Under the pieces are notes generated by a model. The model did not search any database and had not been told where the DNA came from. It saw only the letters and a list, made by a program, of their open reading frames with translations. Below are positions 1-8,811 of a stretch of 64,000 nucleotides of DNA, one piece after another; positions within the stretch are counted from its first letter, which is position 1; every line of letters starts with the position of its first letter. Origin of the DNA: Rhizobium lentis (GTDB lineage Bacteria > Pseudomonadota > Alphaproteobacteria > Rhizobiales > Rhizobiaceae); assembly GCF_014200175.1 (NCBI RefSeq), contig NZ_JACHBD010000004.1, forward strand, positions 124,001-188,000. The letters run 5' to 3'. The position numbers were made by a program, and so were the translations under genes.

Positions 1-873
1 GACCGTCTTGATGTTGACCTCGCATTCGCGGACCGGGTCGAGACCGGTCATATCGGGGAACGTGTCGAAGTAGATCGCACCGTCATAGCCGTCCCGGCGA
101 ATCTGGCGGAGCAGTTCGACGGTCTGCAGCGTGTGAACAGCGCCGACCATCAACCCGTCGTCGCGCTTGGCGTAGCCATCGTTCAGATGGACGCCGAGAA
201 CCCGGCTGTGACGTGCGATCAGGGCCGCCGCGAATGCGGGCTGCTCGTCGGCATAGAGAACATGGGCGAAATCGAGCGTCACCCCGAGATTCTCGGCGCC
301 GACCTGCTTGATGGCGAGGAGCGTTGTCGCTGCATCAGGCAGCAGGCTGTAGGAGCGCGGCTCGTTCGGCTTGTATTCGATGGAGATCAAGCAATCCGGA
401 TCGTGTTGACAAACTTCACGGATTCCGTCGATTTCGTGTTGCCACATCCTGGCATAATCGGCCTGGAAAGCGTAATCGAAGCCATCCTGACCGAGCCAGA
501 TGGTCATCAGATTTGCGCCGGCCTCGCGCGCGGCATCGATGCCTTTCTTCGTCAGCTCGATCGCCTCGCGGCGAACTGCTTCTTCGGGATGGGTGAACGC
601 GCCGAGCTTGAAATCCGGATTCGTGTAGTACCGCATGGCGAAGCCATTGATCTGCAGGCCTAGATTACCAAGCATCCGCGACAGTTCAGCCGGATTGTCG
701 TTCACGTGATCGGGGTAGTTGAGATCGAGATCGGTCAATCCTTGGACGCGGGCCGCACGCTCCGCCATCTGCATGACGGACGGCTTGCCAGATTGTCCCG
801 GCCAAGCAAGGTGTGCGCCGGAGGCGAAGGAATTCAGTCGTGTGGCAAAACGAGTCTGGCTCAAGGCATTCAT
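1..873 (-). CDS. Sugar (phosphate) isomerase/epimerase, TIM-barrel, 3' end outside window
   Basis: Reading leftward from ATG at 873 the frame stays open to the window edge, giving 291 residues of a protein that probably needs about 30-40 more. It matches the xylose-isomerase-like TIM barrel family, which interconverts sugars or sugar phosphates in the cytoplasm with a divalent metal. Visible family features are a Glu in ISIEYKPNEP, an Asp/His pair in VTLDFAHVLY and a histidine in GVHLNDGYAKRDDG, all likely metal or substrate ligands. An in-frame GTG lies 21 bases upstream, but ATG after GATGGG looks better. The exact sugar cannot be told. A perfect 17-bp dyad lies 60 bases upstream. The absence of the C-terminal part is due to the window only. 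Confidence 0.85.
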   Translation of the reverse strand, partial: MNALSQTRFATRLNSFASGAHLAWPGQSGKPSVMQMAERAARVQGLTDLDLNYPDHVNDNPAELSRMLGNLGLQINGFAMRYYTNPDFKLGAFTHPEEAVRREAIELTKKGIDAAREAGANLMTIWLGQDGFDYAFQADYARMWQHEIDGIREVCQHDPDCLISIEYKPNEPRSYSLLPDAATTLLAIKQVGAENLGVTLDFAHVLYADEQPAFAAALIARHSRVLGVHLNDGYAKRDDGLMVGAVHTLQTVELLRQIRRDGYDGAIYFDTFPDMTGLDPVRECEVNIKTV

Positions 874-932
874 CCCATCTGTGAAGTTGCACACTACTTC
901 ACAGTTTATTTTGTTTTTGTAAAGCGAAAGCT

Positions 933-949
933 ATGCTGCAGCGCAGCAT
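933..949. promoter_or_regulatory. Inverted repeat upstream of the sugar isomerase, candidate operator
   Basis: Arms ATGCTGC and GCAGCAT are separated by AGC, a perfect 17-bp dyad. It sits 60 bases before the isomerase start in an AT-richer stretch (900-960) that should hold its promoter. LacI/GalR-type regulators of sugar operons use sites of this size, but the binding protein is not identified and the role is inferred. Confidence 0.35.
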
Positions 950-1038
950 TAATGCAATGTCCCACAAAAGCAGTTGGCGAAATGACGGCCTGCGATATAG
1001 GTCTGCGCCAGGCTTCTCGGTTGCCATCAAGGGAAGTC

Positions 1039-1565
1039 ATGCGACTCGTCATTCTCACGGGCGCATCTGGCGCCGGGAAGACAACGATCGCCGCCGCGAT
1101 TGGCCGCCCGCACGGCCAAGAGATAGACGTGTTTCACAAGGACAGCATCGGCATACCGACGATACAAGATATGCCATGAATTCGGCTCCGTCGAAGGATG
1201 GCAGAAAGCAGCCACCTTCGAATGGATGACTCGGACTATCTCCACTCCTGACGGAAGGACGAAGTATCCTGTTCGTGGGTCAGTCGCGCCTTTCCTTCCT
1301 AACCGAACCTGTGGGACAGGCAGGAATCTAGTCCTACGCTTGCACCCTCCTCGATTGCGACGAGACCAGGACCGGTCGACTTTCGATCGACCGAGGCCAG
1401 CCGGATTCGGCAAACCCGGATATGATGAACTGGGCCGGCTTTCTGCGGGATGAAGCGGCCGCATTTGGATGCGAAATCCTCGATACGTCAAATCTGACGC
1501 TGGAAGAGGCAGTTGACGGGTCCTTGGCGAATTGCGGAGGCAGCGTGTTTGATCAAGAACGGTGA
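1039..1565 (+). pseudogene. Broken P-loop (AAA/kinase-like) ATP-binding protein gene
   Basis: A recognisable gene with at least two frameshifts and one stop. It starts with ATG at 1039 and a clear Walker A (GASGAGKTT). The frame stops at 1177-1179, continues one base later (EFGSVEGWQKAATFEWM) to about 1260, then moves to the third frame (LFVGQSRLSFLTEP, LDCDETRTGRLSIDRGQP, MNWAGFLRDEAAAFGCEILD), which is interrupted by a TAG near 1335 and ends at 1563-1565. Conceptually joined, it is a protein of about 175 residues like small soluble ATP-binding proteins of unknown role that are common in Rhizobiales. No single product can be made, so this is decay rather than a programmed shift. Confidence 0.8.
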
Positions 1566-1981
1566 CTGTCAGGCAGCCGTTGCTGTGTTCAATGGCCGCG
1601 AGCAGGCGGCCGAACTTGCTATCCTCAGCACCACCACGAGCTTTCCCAGCCTTTGGATTGTGTGGTTTTCGCATCACTTTCCGCAGGGTTGTAATTTCCC
1701 ACTTGGCAATGGCGAAGAGCTTCGCTACAAAGCGCTTACCGCTTCAGATCGAACATAGGGAGGCGTTGCATGACAGCAGCATTCATCGACAGCTTCCCGC
1801 ATGGCATGCGACGACAGTAGGTCATTGCCATTCGCGGCCCGCCCCCAGCGCGCCCGACATGCGGTTTTTCATTTTTCATGGCCCGATTGATCTGACGGGA
1901 TCATTTCGTCTCCCGCCCGGGCTGTGTCATTCAACTCTCGATTTGAGGCCGGTTGCCGGAATACGGGCCGGGCAGATTAAA
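1566..1981. other. Non-coding stretch before the ABC exporter
   Basis: About 415 bases without a convincing gene. A + frame runs open through the whole stretch into the ABC exporter, but its translation has no recognisable domain and no family precedent as an N-terminal extension, so the exporter was started at 1982. The last 100 bases should contain its promoter; no strong -35/-10 pair was identified. Confidence 0.5.
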
Positions 1982-3772
1982 ATGACGCGCAAGAAGCTCG
2001 ATTTCCGCGCCGACGCCTATCGCCAGGTGCTTGGCTTTGTTTTTCGTCACTGGAGCCATCAGCGCGCTCTGGTCGGCGCCATCATCGTGCTGGTCATATC
2101 AAGCACGCTGGCCGAGGTCATGGTGCCGGTGTTTTCCGGCCGGATCGTCGATGCCATTGCCGGCGGCAATGCGGCCAATGGCGCGCTCAGCGCCTTTGCC
2201 GTCGTGGTGGTTCTTGGCCTCACCAGCGTCGCATTGCGCTGGTTCATCTTCAACGGGATCATCCGACTGACGCTGCGCATCATGGCTGATGTGGTCAATA
2301 GCGGCTTCCACAAGGTGCAGCGGTTCTCGACCGACTGGCACGCCAACAGCTTTGCTGGTTCGACGGTGCGCAAGATCACCCGCGGCATGTGGGCGCTAGA
2401 TTCCCTCAACGACCTGTTGCTGGTCGCGCTGTTGCCCTCCATCGTCATGCTCATTGGAGCCAGTCTTGTGCTCGGCAGCTACTGGCCGGTCATGGGCCTG
2501 TTCGTCGCAACAGGATCGCTGATCTATATCGGCGCGACAGTGGCGCTTTCGATGGGTTTCGTGTCGCCGGCGGCAAGGCTTGCCAATGCCTGGGACACCA
2601 AGCTTGGCGGCGCGCTGGCCGATGCCATCAGCTGCAACTCGGTGGTCAAGGCCTTTGGCGCTGAAAGCCGTGAGGAGGCGCGCCTGCGCCACGTGCTTGC
2701 CAAATGGGACAGGCGAACCCGACGAACTTGGAAACGCGGCACGTTGAGCGGCACGATCCAGGGCTTCATGATGGTTTCCATGCAGGCCGGCATCCTGGGA
2801 ACGGGCCTGGTCATGTGGCAGCGTGGGCTGGCGACGCCCGGGGACATCACCTTCGTGCTCGCAATGTTCTTCGTTCTGCAGGGCTATCTGCGCAATGTCG
2901 GCCAGGACATCCGCAACCTGCAGCGCGCCGTCAACGACATGGAAGAGCTGGTGCTGCTCGACCAGATGCCGCTTGGTGTCGAGGACAAGCCGGACGCCAG
3001 GGCGATCGCCATCGACACGGGCGAGATCGTCTTCGATCGCGTCACCTTCCAGTATGGTGCTCATCCCGATCCGCTTTATCAGGACTTTTCCGTCACCATC
3101 AAAGCGGGCGAGCGTGTCGGCCTGGTTGGGCATTCGGGCTCGGGCAAAACAACCTTCGTCAAGCTCATCCAGCGCCTCTATGACGTGAATTCGGGAGCCA
3201 TCCGCATTGACGGACAGGATATCGCCGACGTCCGGCAATCGGACCTGCGCGGCCAGATCGCCATCGTGCAGCAGGAGCCGATCCTGTTCCATCGCACGCT
3301 GGCGGAAAACATCGCCTACGGCCGGCCGAACGCCTCGCGGCGCGAGATCGAGCAGGCGGCGAAACAGGCCAATGCGCACAGCTTCATCATAGGTCTTCCC
3401 AAGGGCTATGAAACGATGGTCGGTGAACGCGGAGTCAAGCTGTCGGGCGGCGAACGGCAGCGCGTGGCCATCGCTCGCGCCTTCCTGGCTGATGCACCAA
3501 TCCTCATCCTGGACGAGGCGACGTCGAGCCTCGACAGCGAAAGCGAAGTGCAGATCCAGCAGGCCATGGAACGGCTGATGGACGGCCGCACGACCCTTGT
3601 CATCGCCCACCGCCTGTCGACGGTGCGGGCGCTCGACCGGCTGCTTGTCTTCGACAAGGGCAAGATCGTCGAAGAAGGCGACCACCAGGCCTTGATCCGG
3701 CTCAATGGCGGCATTTACCGCCGGCTGTTCGAACGGCAGGCGCTGGAACTCACCAAGGGCTTGGTGGCCTAA
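1982..3772 (+). CDS. ABC exporter, fused permease-ATPase (MsbA/half-transporter type)
   Basis: A 596-residue half-transporter expected to act as an inner-membrane homodimer exporting lipids, drugs or peptides. Residues 30-320 form the six-helix transmembrane domain; residues 345-590 the nucleotide-binding domain with Walker A GHSGSGKTT (383-391), a Q-loop Gln near 431, signature LSGGE (487-491), Walker B ILILDE (507-512) and the switch His 543 in IAHRLST. All catalytic motifs are intact. The start ATG is preceded by an AG-rich stretch; longer in-frame options upstream are not protein-like. It stands alone and is closed by a strong terminator at 3781-3804. The substrate is not predictable from sequence. 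Confidence 0.93.
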   Translation: MTRKKLDFRADAYRQVLGFVFRHWSHQRALVGAIIVLVISSTLAEVMVPVFSGRIVDAIAGGNAANGALSAFAVVVVLGLTSVALRWFIFNGIIRLTLRIMADVVNSGFHKVQRFSTDWHANSFAGSTVRKITRGMWALDSLNDLLLVALLPSIVMLIGASLVLGSYWPVMGLFVATGSLIYIGATVALSMGFVSPAARLANAWDTKLGGALADAISCNSVVKAFGAESREEARLRHVLAKWDRRTRRTWKRGTLSGTIQGFMMVSMQAGILGTGLVMWQRGLATPGDITFVLAMFFVLQGYLRNVGQDIRNLQRAVNDMEELVLLDQMPLGVEDKPDARAIAIDTGEIVFDRVTFQYGAHPDPLYQDFSVTIKAGERVGLVGHSGSGKTTFVKLIQRLYDVNSGAIRIDGQDIADVRQSDLRGQIAIVQQEPILFHRTLAENIAYGRPNASRREIEQAAKQANAHSFIIGLPKGYETMVGERGVKLSGGERQRVAIARAFLADAPILILDEATSSLDSESEVQIQQAMERLMDGRTTLVIAHRLSTVRALDRLLVFDKGKIVEEGDHQALIRLNGGIYRRLFERQALELTKGLVA

Positions 3773-3780
3773 ACAGGAAT

Positions 3781-3804
3781 GCCGGGGCTGACGCCCCGGC
3801 TTTT
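3781..3804 (+). terminator. Rho-independent terminator of the ABC exporter gene
   Basis: GCCGGGGC (3781-3788), a four-base loop and GCCCCGGC (3793-3800) form a perfect 8-bp GC stem followed by TTTT, nine bases after the exporter stop codon. Confidence 0.88.
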
Positions 3805-3900
3805 GATAACGACAATGGCGCTGCGGTCGAGCTTCTCCAGGCTGAGGCCGCGGTGGGCGTCGGCTGGCGCGATTTCGTTCTCCCACGGCAACCCTGCGCC

Positions 3901-4875
3901 CTACTGCTCGGCAGCCCGGTATATCTCGGCCAGGTCGCACAAATCCCAGTTACCGCCAGTCAAAACCGCACAGACCTTTTCATCCGGCCTGACTTCTATC
4001 GAGCCGGCGAGCAGAGCTCCGATACCGATCGATGCGGCCGGTTCAGCGATCAGCTTCGCATCCCTCGCAAGGCTACGCATGCCTGCGATGATATGTTCAT
4101 CATCAACAAGGACGATCTCGTCGACATATTTTTCGATGATCGGATACGGGTTCTGCCCCGGAACGCTTATCCTCAAGCCGTCCGCGATGGTGTTCTTCAG
4201 CGGAAACGAGGTGCGTTCCTTATTGATTCGGCTATGGAAATACTTCGGCGTCAAAGCGGGCTCAGCGCCTATGACCCGCACCGAGGGTTTTGTTTCCTTG
4301 ATGGCAGTGGCAATGCCTGAGATAAGCCCTCCGCCACCGACGGGCACGATGACCGTATCCACATCGTCCAAATCATCCAGTATCTCACATCCGATCGTGC
4401 CCTGCCCTGCCATGACAACGGGATCCTCAAACCCGTGAATGGTCGCGTAGTTGTTTTGCTCGGCGATTTCATAGACCTTTTTCCATCTGGCAGCAGTATC
4501 ACCGTCGAACAGAATGACTTCGGCGCCGAGAGCCCGCGTGTTGGCGATCTTGATTGCCGGCGTGGTAACCGGGAGCACCAAGATCACTTTTATGCCGAGC
4601 ATCCTCGCCGCGTAAGAAAGCCCCTGGGCGTGGTTGCCCGACGAACTGGCGATGACGCCGTTTGCAAGCTCCTGTCGCGGAAGCGAAAGCGCCTTGTTGA
4701 GAGCGCCGCGGATTTTGAATGCGCCGGTGATCTGCAGCGTCTCAGGCTTAAGATAGAGCTGGCAGCCAACGTCTTTCTCTATTTTTTCCGCACGTAGCAG
4801 CGGCGTGTGCCTGATGTGGGGCTTAAGCCTTTCTCTGGCTTCGCGTATGTCCTGAATAGTCGGGTAGTTGCGCAT
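3901..4875 (-). CDS. PLP-dependent threonine dehydratase-like lyase (EutB/BhcB type)
   Basis: 324 residues of PLP fold type II, the family of threonine ammonia-lyase, serine racemase, hydroxyectoine-pathway EutB and beta-hydroxyaspartate dehydratase BhcB. The PLP lysine is K54 in GAFKIRGA, the substrate loop is SSGNH (78-82), and the glycine-rich phosphate cup is GGGGL (180-184). It lacks the C-terminal ACT domain of biosynthetic IlvA, so it is catabolic or a dehydratase of a hydroxy amino acid. The next gene upstream on the same strand (5010-6005) is an ornithine cyclodeaminase-family protein, 134 bases away. The EutB-EutC or BhcB-BhcD pairing fits, but no other genes of either pathway are nearby, so the substrate is open. 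Confidence 0.85.
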   Translation of the reverse strand: MRNYPTIQDIREARERLKPHIRHTPLLRAEKIEKDVGCQLYLKPETLQITGAFKIRGALNKALSLPRQELANGVIASSSGNHAQGLSYAARMLGIKVILVLPVTTPAIKIANTRALGAEVILFDGDTAARWKKVYEIAEQNNYATIHGFEDPVVMAGQGTIGCEILDDLDDVDTVIVPVGGGGLISGIATAIKETKPSVRVIGAEPALTPKYFHSRINKERTSFPLKNTIADGLRISVPGQNPYPIIEKYVDEIVLVDDEHIIAGMRSLARDAKLIAEPAASIGIGALLAGSIEVRPDEKVCAVLTGGNWDLCDLAEIYRAAEQ

Positions 4876-5009
4876 GATGCTCCTCGCCTTCCGCTTCCGG
4901 CCGACATTCTTGCGAATATTGGCGCAGAGCGCTCATCGACGGTTGTTTTGATTTGAGGGCCAAGCCTTGGATTTTCTCGCAAGCCGGTCGGAAGAGCGCA
5001 CGGCCTCCG

Positions 5010-6005
5010 TCAGGATTTGAAGAATTCAAAGAACGTTCCGGCGCCCCTGTCTATTGCGTTGCGGTAAATTCTGTTCGCTGTAACATTGTCTTGGATAGCC
5101 ATTCCCGTGGAGTCGAAAATGGTGACCTCGTCATCATTTTCTCTGCCCGGCTTTCGCCCCAGCAAAATCTCGCCGATCTCTCCATGAATATCGTTTCTGG
5201 CGATGATATTTCTGTCCAACGGATGCCAGGTCTCACCCTTTTCGACACACTGCGCCATTGAATCGACCACCACCTTGGCGTTCCTGAATATCTCAGGATC
5301 CAGTTCCTGTTTGCCCCTCTGATCGGTGCCGATGGCAACGATGTGCGTGCCGGCCTTGACCCAATCCGCTTCCACAACCGACCCCTTCCCACGGGTGGTC
5401 GTAACCAGGATGTCGGCCTGCTCAACAGCTGCCCGTTTGGAATTCGCCGTGACGACGGAAATGCCGAACTCGCTGTCGATATCCGCCTTGTACCTCGCAA
5501 GCGTCTCCGGATGGCTGTCCCAGGCATGGATCTCTTCGATCGCCATGATCTCGTTGATCGCGCGGATCTGCATTCTCGCCTGGTTTCCCGTCCCGATCGA
5601 AGCGACTTTCCTGGCATCTTTCCGCGCCAGTGCTTTCACCGAGACAGCTCCGGCGGCTCCGGTTCTGAGGCCGGTGATCAGGCTTCCGTCCATGACGCAG
5701 GTCAGCGCGCAGCTTCTCGCATCGAAGAGGAGGATCGTGCCCATGCCGCTCGGCACCCCATGCGCCGCCGGGTTATCGATAAAACCTCCGGACGATGCCT
5801 TCATGGAAATCACTTCATTGGCTTTGTTGTAGCCAAGCTTGAAATCCACTTCCCCACGAGGTGACGGGAGATGTATCCCTATATAATCGGGCTGCACCAC
5901 CTGATCGCTGTTGAAGGCTTTGTAGGCTTCTTCCACTGCAGCGATGACGTCGCGCATGCAGATCAGCCTTCCTACGTCCTCCTTATTAAGCAGCAGCGTT
6001 TGCAT
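5010..6005 (-). CDS. Ornithine cyclodeaminase / mu-crystallin family protein (EutC/BhcD-like)
   Basis: 331 residues from ATG at 6005, which has GGGAGG close upstream; a longer non-ATG frame adds seven residues with no support. Features are the substrate region [16 protein letters not shown] (about 105-120) and a Rossmann NAD(P) motif GTGNQA (138-143). The family includes ornithine cyclodeaminase, alanine and ketimine reductases, EutC and iminosuccinate reductase BhcD. Pairing with the downstream PLP lyase suggests the two act in sequence, one making an enamine or imine and the other reducing it. Cytoplasmic. This is likely the first gene of a two-gene unit; no regulator is adjacent. Confidence 0.85.
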   Translation of the reverse strand: MQTLLLNKEDVGRLICMRDVIAAVEEAYKAFNSDQVVQPDYIGIHLPSPRGEVDFKLGYNKANEVISMKASSGGFIDNPAAHGVPSGMGTILLFDARSCALTCVMDGSLITGLRTGAAGAVSVKALARKDARKVASIGTGNQARMQIRAINEIMAIEEIHAWDSHPETLARYKADIDSEFGISVVTANSKRAAVEQADILVTTTRGKGSVVEADWVKAGTHIVAIGTDQRGKQELDPEIFRNAKVVVDSMAQCVEKGETWHPLDRNIIARNDIHGEIGEILLGRKPGRENDDEVTIFDSTGMAIQDNVTANRIYRNAIDRGAGTFFEFFKS

Positions 6006-6371
6006 CCATTGCCTCCCTGTTCTCAAGTTTCAGGCACAGGCGCGTCCCCACACCCGCCAGACAGGATCCACGGCGCCGCTCGGCTATGGATGCTCTTGTT
6101 CATGCACTCCTCCGGAATCTATTGCCGGGATCTGCGTGCGATCATCATTGCATCGACAAGACGGCAGAAGATGTGGGATTTTGGGGAAATTCAGATATTC
6201 CGGCCGCGTCCGCCTCCACCTGCAAAAACACTCGCTGGTGGCGCCTCTGTTAGAATGATCGCGCCGTCAGTTCGCGGCCATGATCAGCAAACGAGGCGTG
6301 TCGCCGCGCCGGTACGCCGCGTTCAGGTCGAACGCGCTTGCGCCTCGATACCTGCGTCAGCGGAACGACGC
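6006..6371. other. Intergenic stretch between EutC-like and cyclase genes
   Basis: About 365 bases. The part near 6006-6120 should hold the promoter of the minus-strand EutC-like gene. In 6250-6370 a minus-strand frame gives a short protein-like tail (AYRRGDTPRLLIMAAN) without a start or a recognised family, possibly a gene remnant. Nothing else is supported. Confidence 0.4.
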
Positions 6372-7832
6372 TCACGACAAGGCGAAGATCCTGACCTCTC
6401 TGCCGATGCCTTGAAGTTCCGCCATCCGGGAAGCTGATGTTACGCCGCTGTCACGCAGGATCTCCGAGACATGGGCATTTTCGACGATCGCTTCCGTCGT
6501 CATAATTACGTTGGGATCGGCAAGGCCCTGGACGCGGGAGGCGATATTGACGGTCTGGCCGAAATAGTCCTGCCGGTCGTTCAGGTTGACGGCAAGGCAG
6601 GGTCCTTCGTGGATGCCGATTTTCAGGAGCAGGTCTTCGCTGCCGTGTTCGGCATTCAACCGGCGCATCGCCTCGCGCATTCTGAGTGCGGCCGCCACCG
6701 CGCGATCCGGGCTCGGGAAGGTCGCCATGACTGCATCGCCGATCGTCTTGACGACCGCACCGGCCTCGGTGGCGACGATCTCGTGAAGCACGCGGAAATG
6801 CGCCCGCACAAGGTCGAAAGCGGCAAGATCTCCGACGCGCTCGTAAAGCGCGGTCGAGCCCCTGAGATCGGTGAAGAGGAACGTCAGACTGGTGATCTTC
6901 AGACGCTGGTCGACGTCGAGCGTATCGGTCCGGTAAATGTCGCGAAAGCTCTGGTTCGTCAGCAGGCGCTTGGCCGTCAGAAAGGCCCGGCGGCGGCCCA
7001 GCAGATCATGTAGATCATCTCCGGCAACACAGACGTTCGGCACCACCCTGCGATCGGTATGGTTCTCAAGGGTCAGCCGCAGCAGGCCGGGACGCATCGT
7101 GACGGTCTCGTTCAGCGCATGCCCGCGGCTGATGACCATCGAGAGGTTCTGGCGTTCGTTGGTGGGTTCGCCCTGCACATCAATGAACTGCGCCGAATGT
7201 GTCACGGCATCGAAGATGATGACGAATTGCGACGGCAGCTGCAGCGACACGAATGCTTTCTCGCCGGGCGCCAGCTCGATCATCTCCAGAAGGATGCTTG
7301 CGAACTTGGCTTCCAGATCCTCCGGCAGGTCGACGCCGGAGCTGAAGAAGATCTGGCGATAATATTCGAGCGGCGGCAGCCGGTCTGGCTCGTGGGCGGC
7401 AATCCTGCGCACCCGTGGACTGACCGTGAAGGTGACCTCGACCATCTCGTCGAGGGTCGGTTCATATCCGGCGGCACAGAGCGCGCAATGATAGGTGTCC
7501 TGGACGACGCCTTTCAGGGTCGCGCCGCTGTCAAGGACGCCGCCGCATCCCGGGCAGAGCACATTCCAGGTCATCTCGAACGCGCCTATACGGGCGGCGT
7601 GGAGAAAGGCGGCGATGGTTTTCTCTTCGTCGAGATGGTGTTTTTCGGCGAAAGCAAGGGCGTTGATGCGATTGAGATCGCGATCGGCGCCATGCCTGAC
7701 AACCTTTTCGATGCACTCGACCGTCTGCGGGTCAGCCGCCTGTCGCAGGGTGGCAAAAAGCACGTCCACTTCGCTCATTAGACAAGTCTCTGTGCAGACA
7801 ACATCGGCGAACGAGGCCGGTTCCGGCATCAT
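6372..7832 (-). CDS. Adenylate/guanylate cyclase with N-terminal zinc-ribbon-like region
   Basis: 486 residues from ATG at 7832 (GGGAGG ten bases upstream); ATG at 7829 and 7778 are alternatives. The C-terminal 170 residues are a class III cyclase domain with both metal-binding aspartates (D322 in FTDLRGS, D366 in GDAVMATF) and the late NIASRV motif. The N-terminal part has two CxxC pairs (C93/C96 and C116/C119), which suggests a structural zinc site, and resembles the DUF5939-type region found before many rhizobial cyclases. No transmembrane segment is evident, so it should be cytosolic. Rhizobia carry many such cyclases; the signal sensed is unknown. Choice between cAMP and cGMP is not decided by what is visible. 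Confidence 0.88.
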   Translation of the reverse strand: MMPEPASFADVVCTETCLMSEVDVLFATLRQAADPQTVECIEKVVRHGADRDLNRINALAFAEKHHLDEEKTIAAFLHAARIGAFEMTWNVLCPGCGGVLDSGATLKGVVQDTYHCALCAAGYEPTLDEMVEVTFTVSPRVRRIAAHEPDRLPPLEYYRQIFFSSGVDLPEDLEAKFASILLEMIELAPGEKAFVSLQLPSQFVIIFDAVTHSAQFIDVQGEPTNERQNLSMVISRGHALNETVTMRPGLLRLTLENHTDRRVVPNVCVAGDDLHDLLGRRRAFLTAKRLLTNQSFRDIYRTDTLDVDQRLKITSLTFLFTDLRGSTALYERVGDLAAFDLVRAHFRVLHEIVATEAGAVVKTIGDAVMATFPSPDRAVAAALRMREAMRRLNAEHGSEDLLLKIGIHEGPCLAVNLNDRQDYFGQTVNIASRVQGLADPNVIMTTEAIVENAHVSEILRDSGVTSASRMAELQGIGREVRIFALS

Positions 7833-8058
7833 AACACGGGAGCCTCCCAATAGAAATCAACAGCCCCGGATGCCGCTTGTTTTCCGGCCGACCAGGCCGT
7901 CGCCACCGTGAAATCCGGCCAAAGGATCAGCCGTTACTCGATTACATCACGGCTGTGAAAATTTATGTGAATAGTGCACAAAAGGTGAACGTCACCCCCT
8001 CAACTTCCGCTACAATCAGTCGTTTCGCCCCCGTGGGGCAGTTCACAAAGGAGAAACG

Positions 8059-8796
8059 ATGGATCGTCTCGTCGGCGCGGATGAAGGGGCTCCATTGGCG
8101 CAGCGGGCCGAAAAATCCGGCCGTTCGGACGCAGTTGCACGGGATATCACGGCGATCAAAATCGGCGACTGTCTGCTGGGCTACAAGGCCGTGCAGCGCC
8201 GGATGCGGGGCGGTCGCTGGAACCATTTCCGCGGCCGCATACGCGAGATCGAGAAATTGATCCGGCACCGCCATGGAGAGATCGTGCCGGAGGCGGATGA
8301 CGCCCTGATCTATGTCGAGGTGATCGCCAGCCTCGCTTTCGTCGAGTTCAAGGAAGAGTTTGTCGAGGTGGTGCTCGGCTGGGCGGCCCGGTGGGTCCCC
8401 CGGGCCGGGAAGGCCGCGATCGAGGAAATCATCTATGAGCGGACGAAGGTGCGCTTTTCCCCGCTTTCCGCCGACGCGCTCGGCCATGCCCTGCATCTGA
8501 GCTACGCCGAACGCTGCGCGCTCGATATCCGCACCATCGGCGCCTTCGACGTGCCGAAGGCGAAAAGGGCAAAACTGCAAAAGGCAAAGCGGCGCCAGCG
8601 CGAGCAGAGCCGGAAAGAGAAGCAACGCCGCGCCGCCGGCGCCGTTGCCAGGGCCGACTATCTCGCCAACTCGCTGAGCCAGTCCCGCCCCTGGGAGGCC
8701 TTCGGCATCAGCCGCCGCACGTGGGAGCGCCGCGGGCGGCCGATGCCGGAACGCGAGGCGATACTGGACGGCGGCTCGGTCCAACTCGCCGCTTGA
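8059..8796 (+). CDS. Basic hypothetical protein with a C-terminal HTH-like motif
   Basis: 245 residues, start ATG at 8059 behind AAAGGAG. No family was recognised. A tract at about 170-190 is almost all Lys/Arg/Gln/Glu and probably helical. The C-terminus contains PWEAFGISRRTWERRG, which looks like the recognition part of a resolvase/transposase-type helix-turn-helix seen in small DNA-binding proteins of mobile elements. It stands alone between the divergent cyclase and the convergent monooxygenase. The short dyad GGTGA-ACG-TCACC (7984-7996) lies upstream and could be a self-control site. A DNA-binding role is inference. Confidence 0.75.
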   Translation: MDRLVGADEGAPLAQRAEKSGRSDAVARDITAIKIGDCLLGYKAVQRRMRGGRWNHFRGRIREIEKLIRHRHGEIVPEADDALIYVEVIASLAFVEFKEEFVEVVLGWAARWVPRAGKAAIEEIIYERTKVRFSPLSADALGHALHLSYAERCALDIRTIGAFDVPKAKRAKLQKAKRRQREQSRKEKQRRAAGAVARADYLANSLSQSRPWEAFGISRRTWERRGRPMPEREAILDGGSVQLAA

Positions 8797-8811
8797 CCGG
8801 CTCTGCGGCTC

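Noticed and set aside
2396..3940. Minus-strand frame opposite the ABC exporter ATPase domain
   Set aside because: Arises from codon bias of the real gene; no recognisable protein and it would read through the exporter's terminator.
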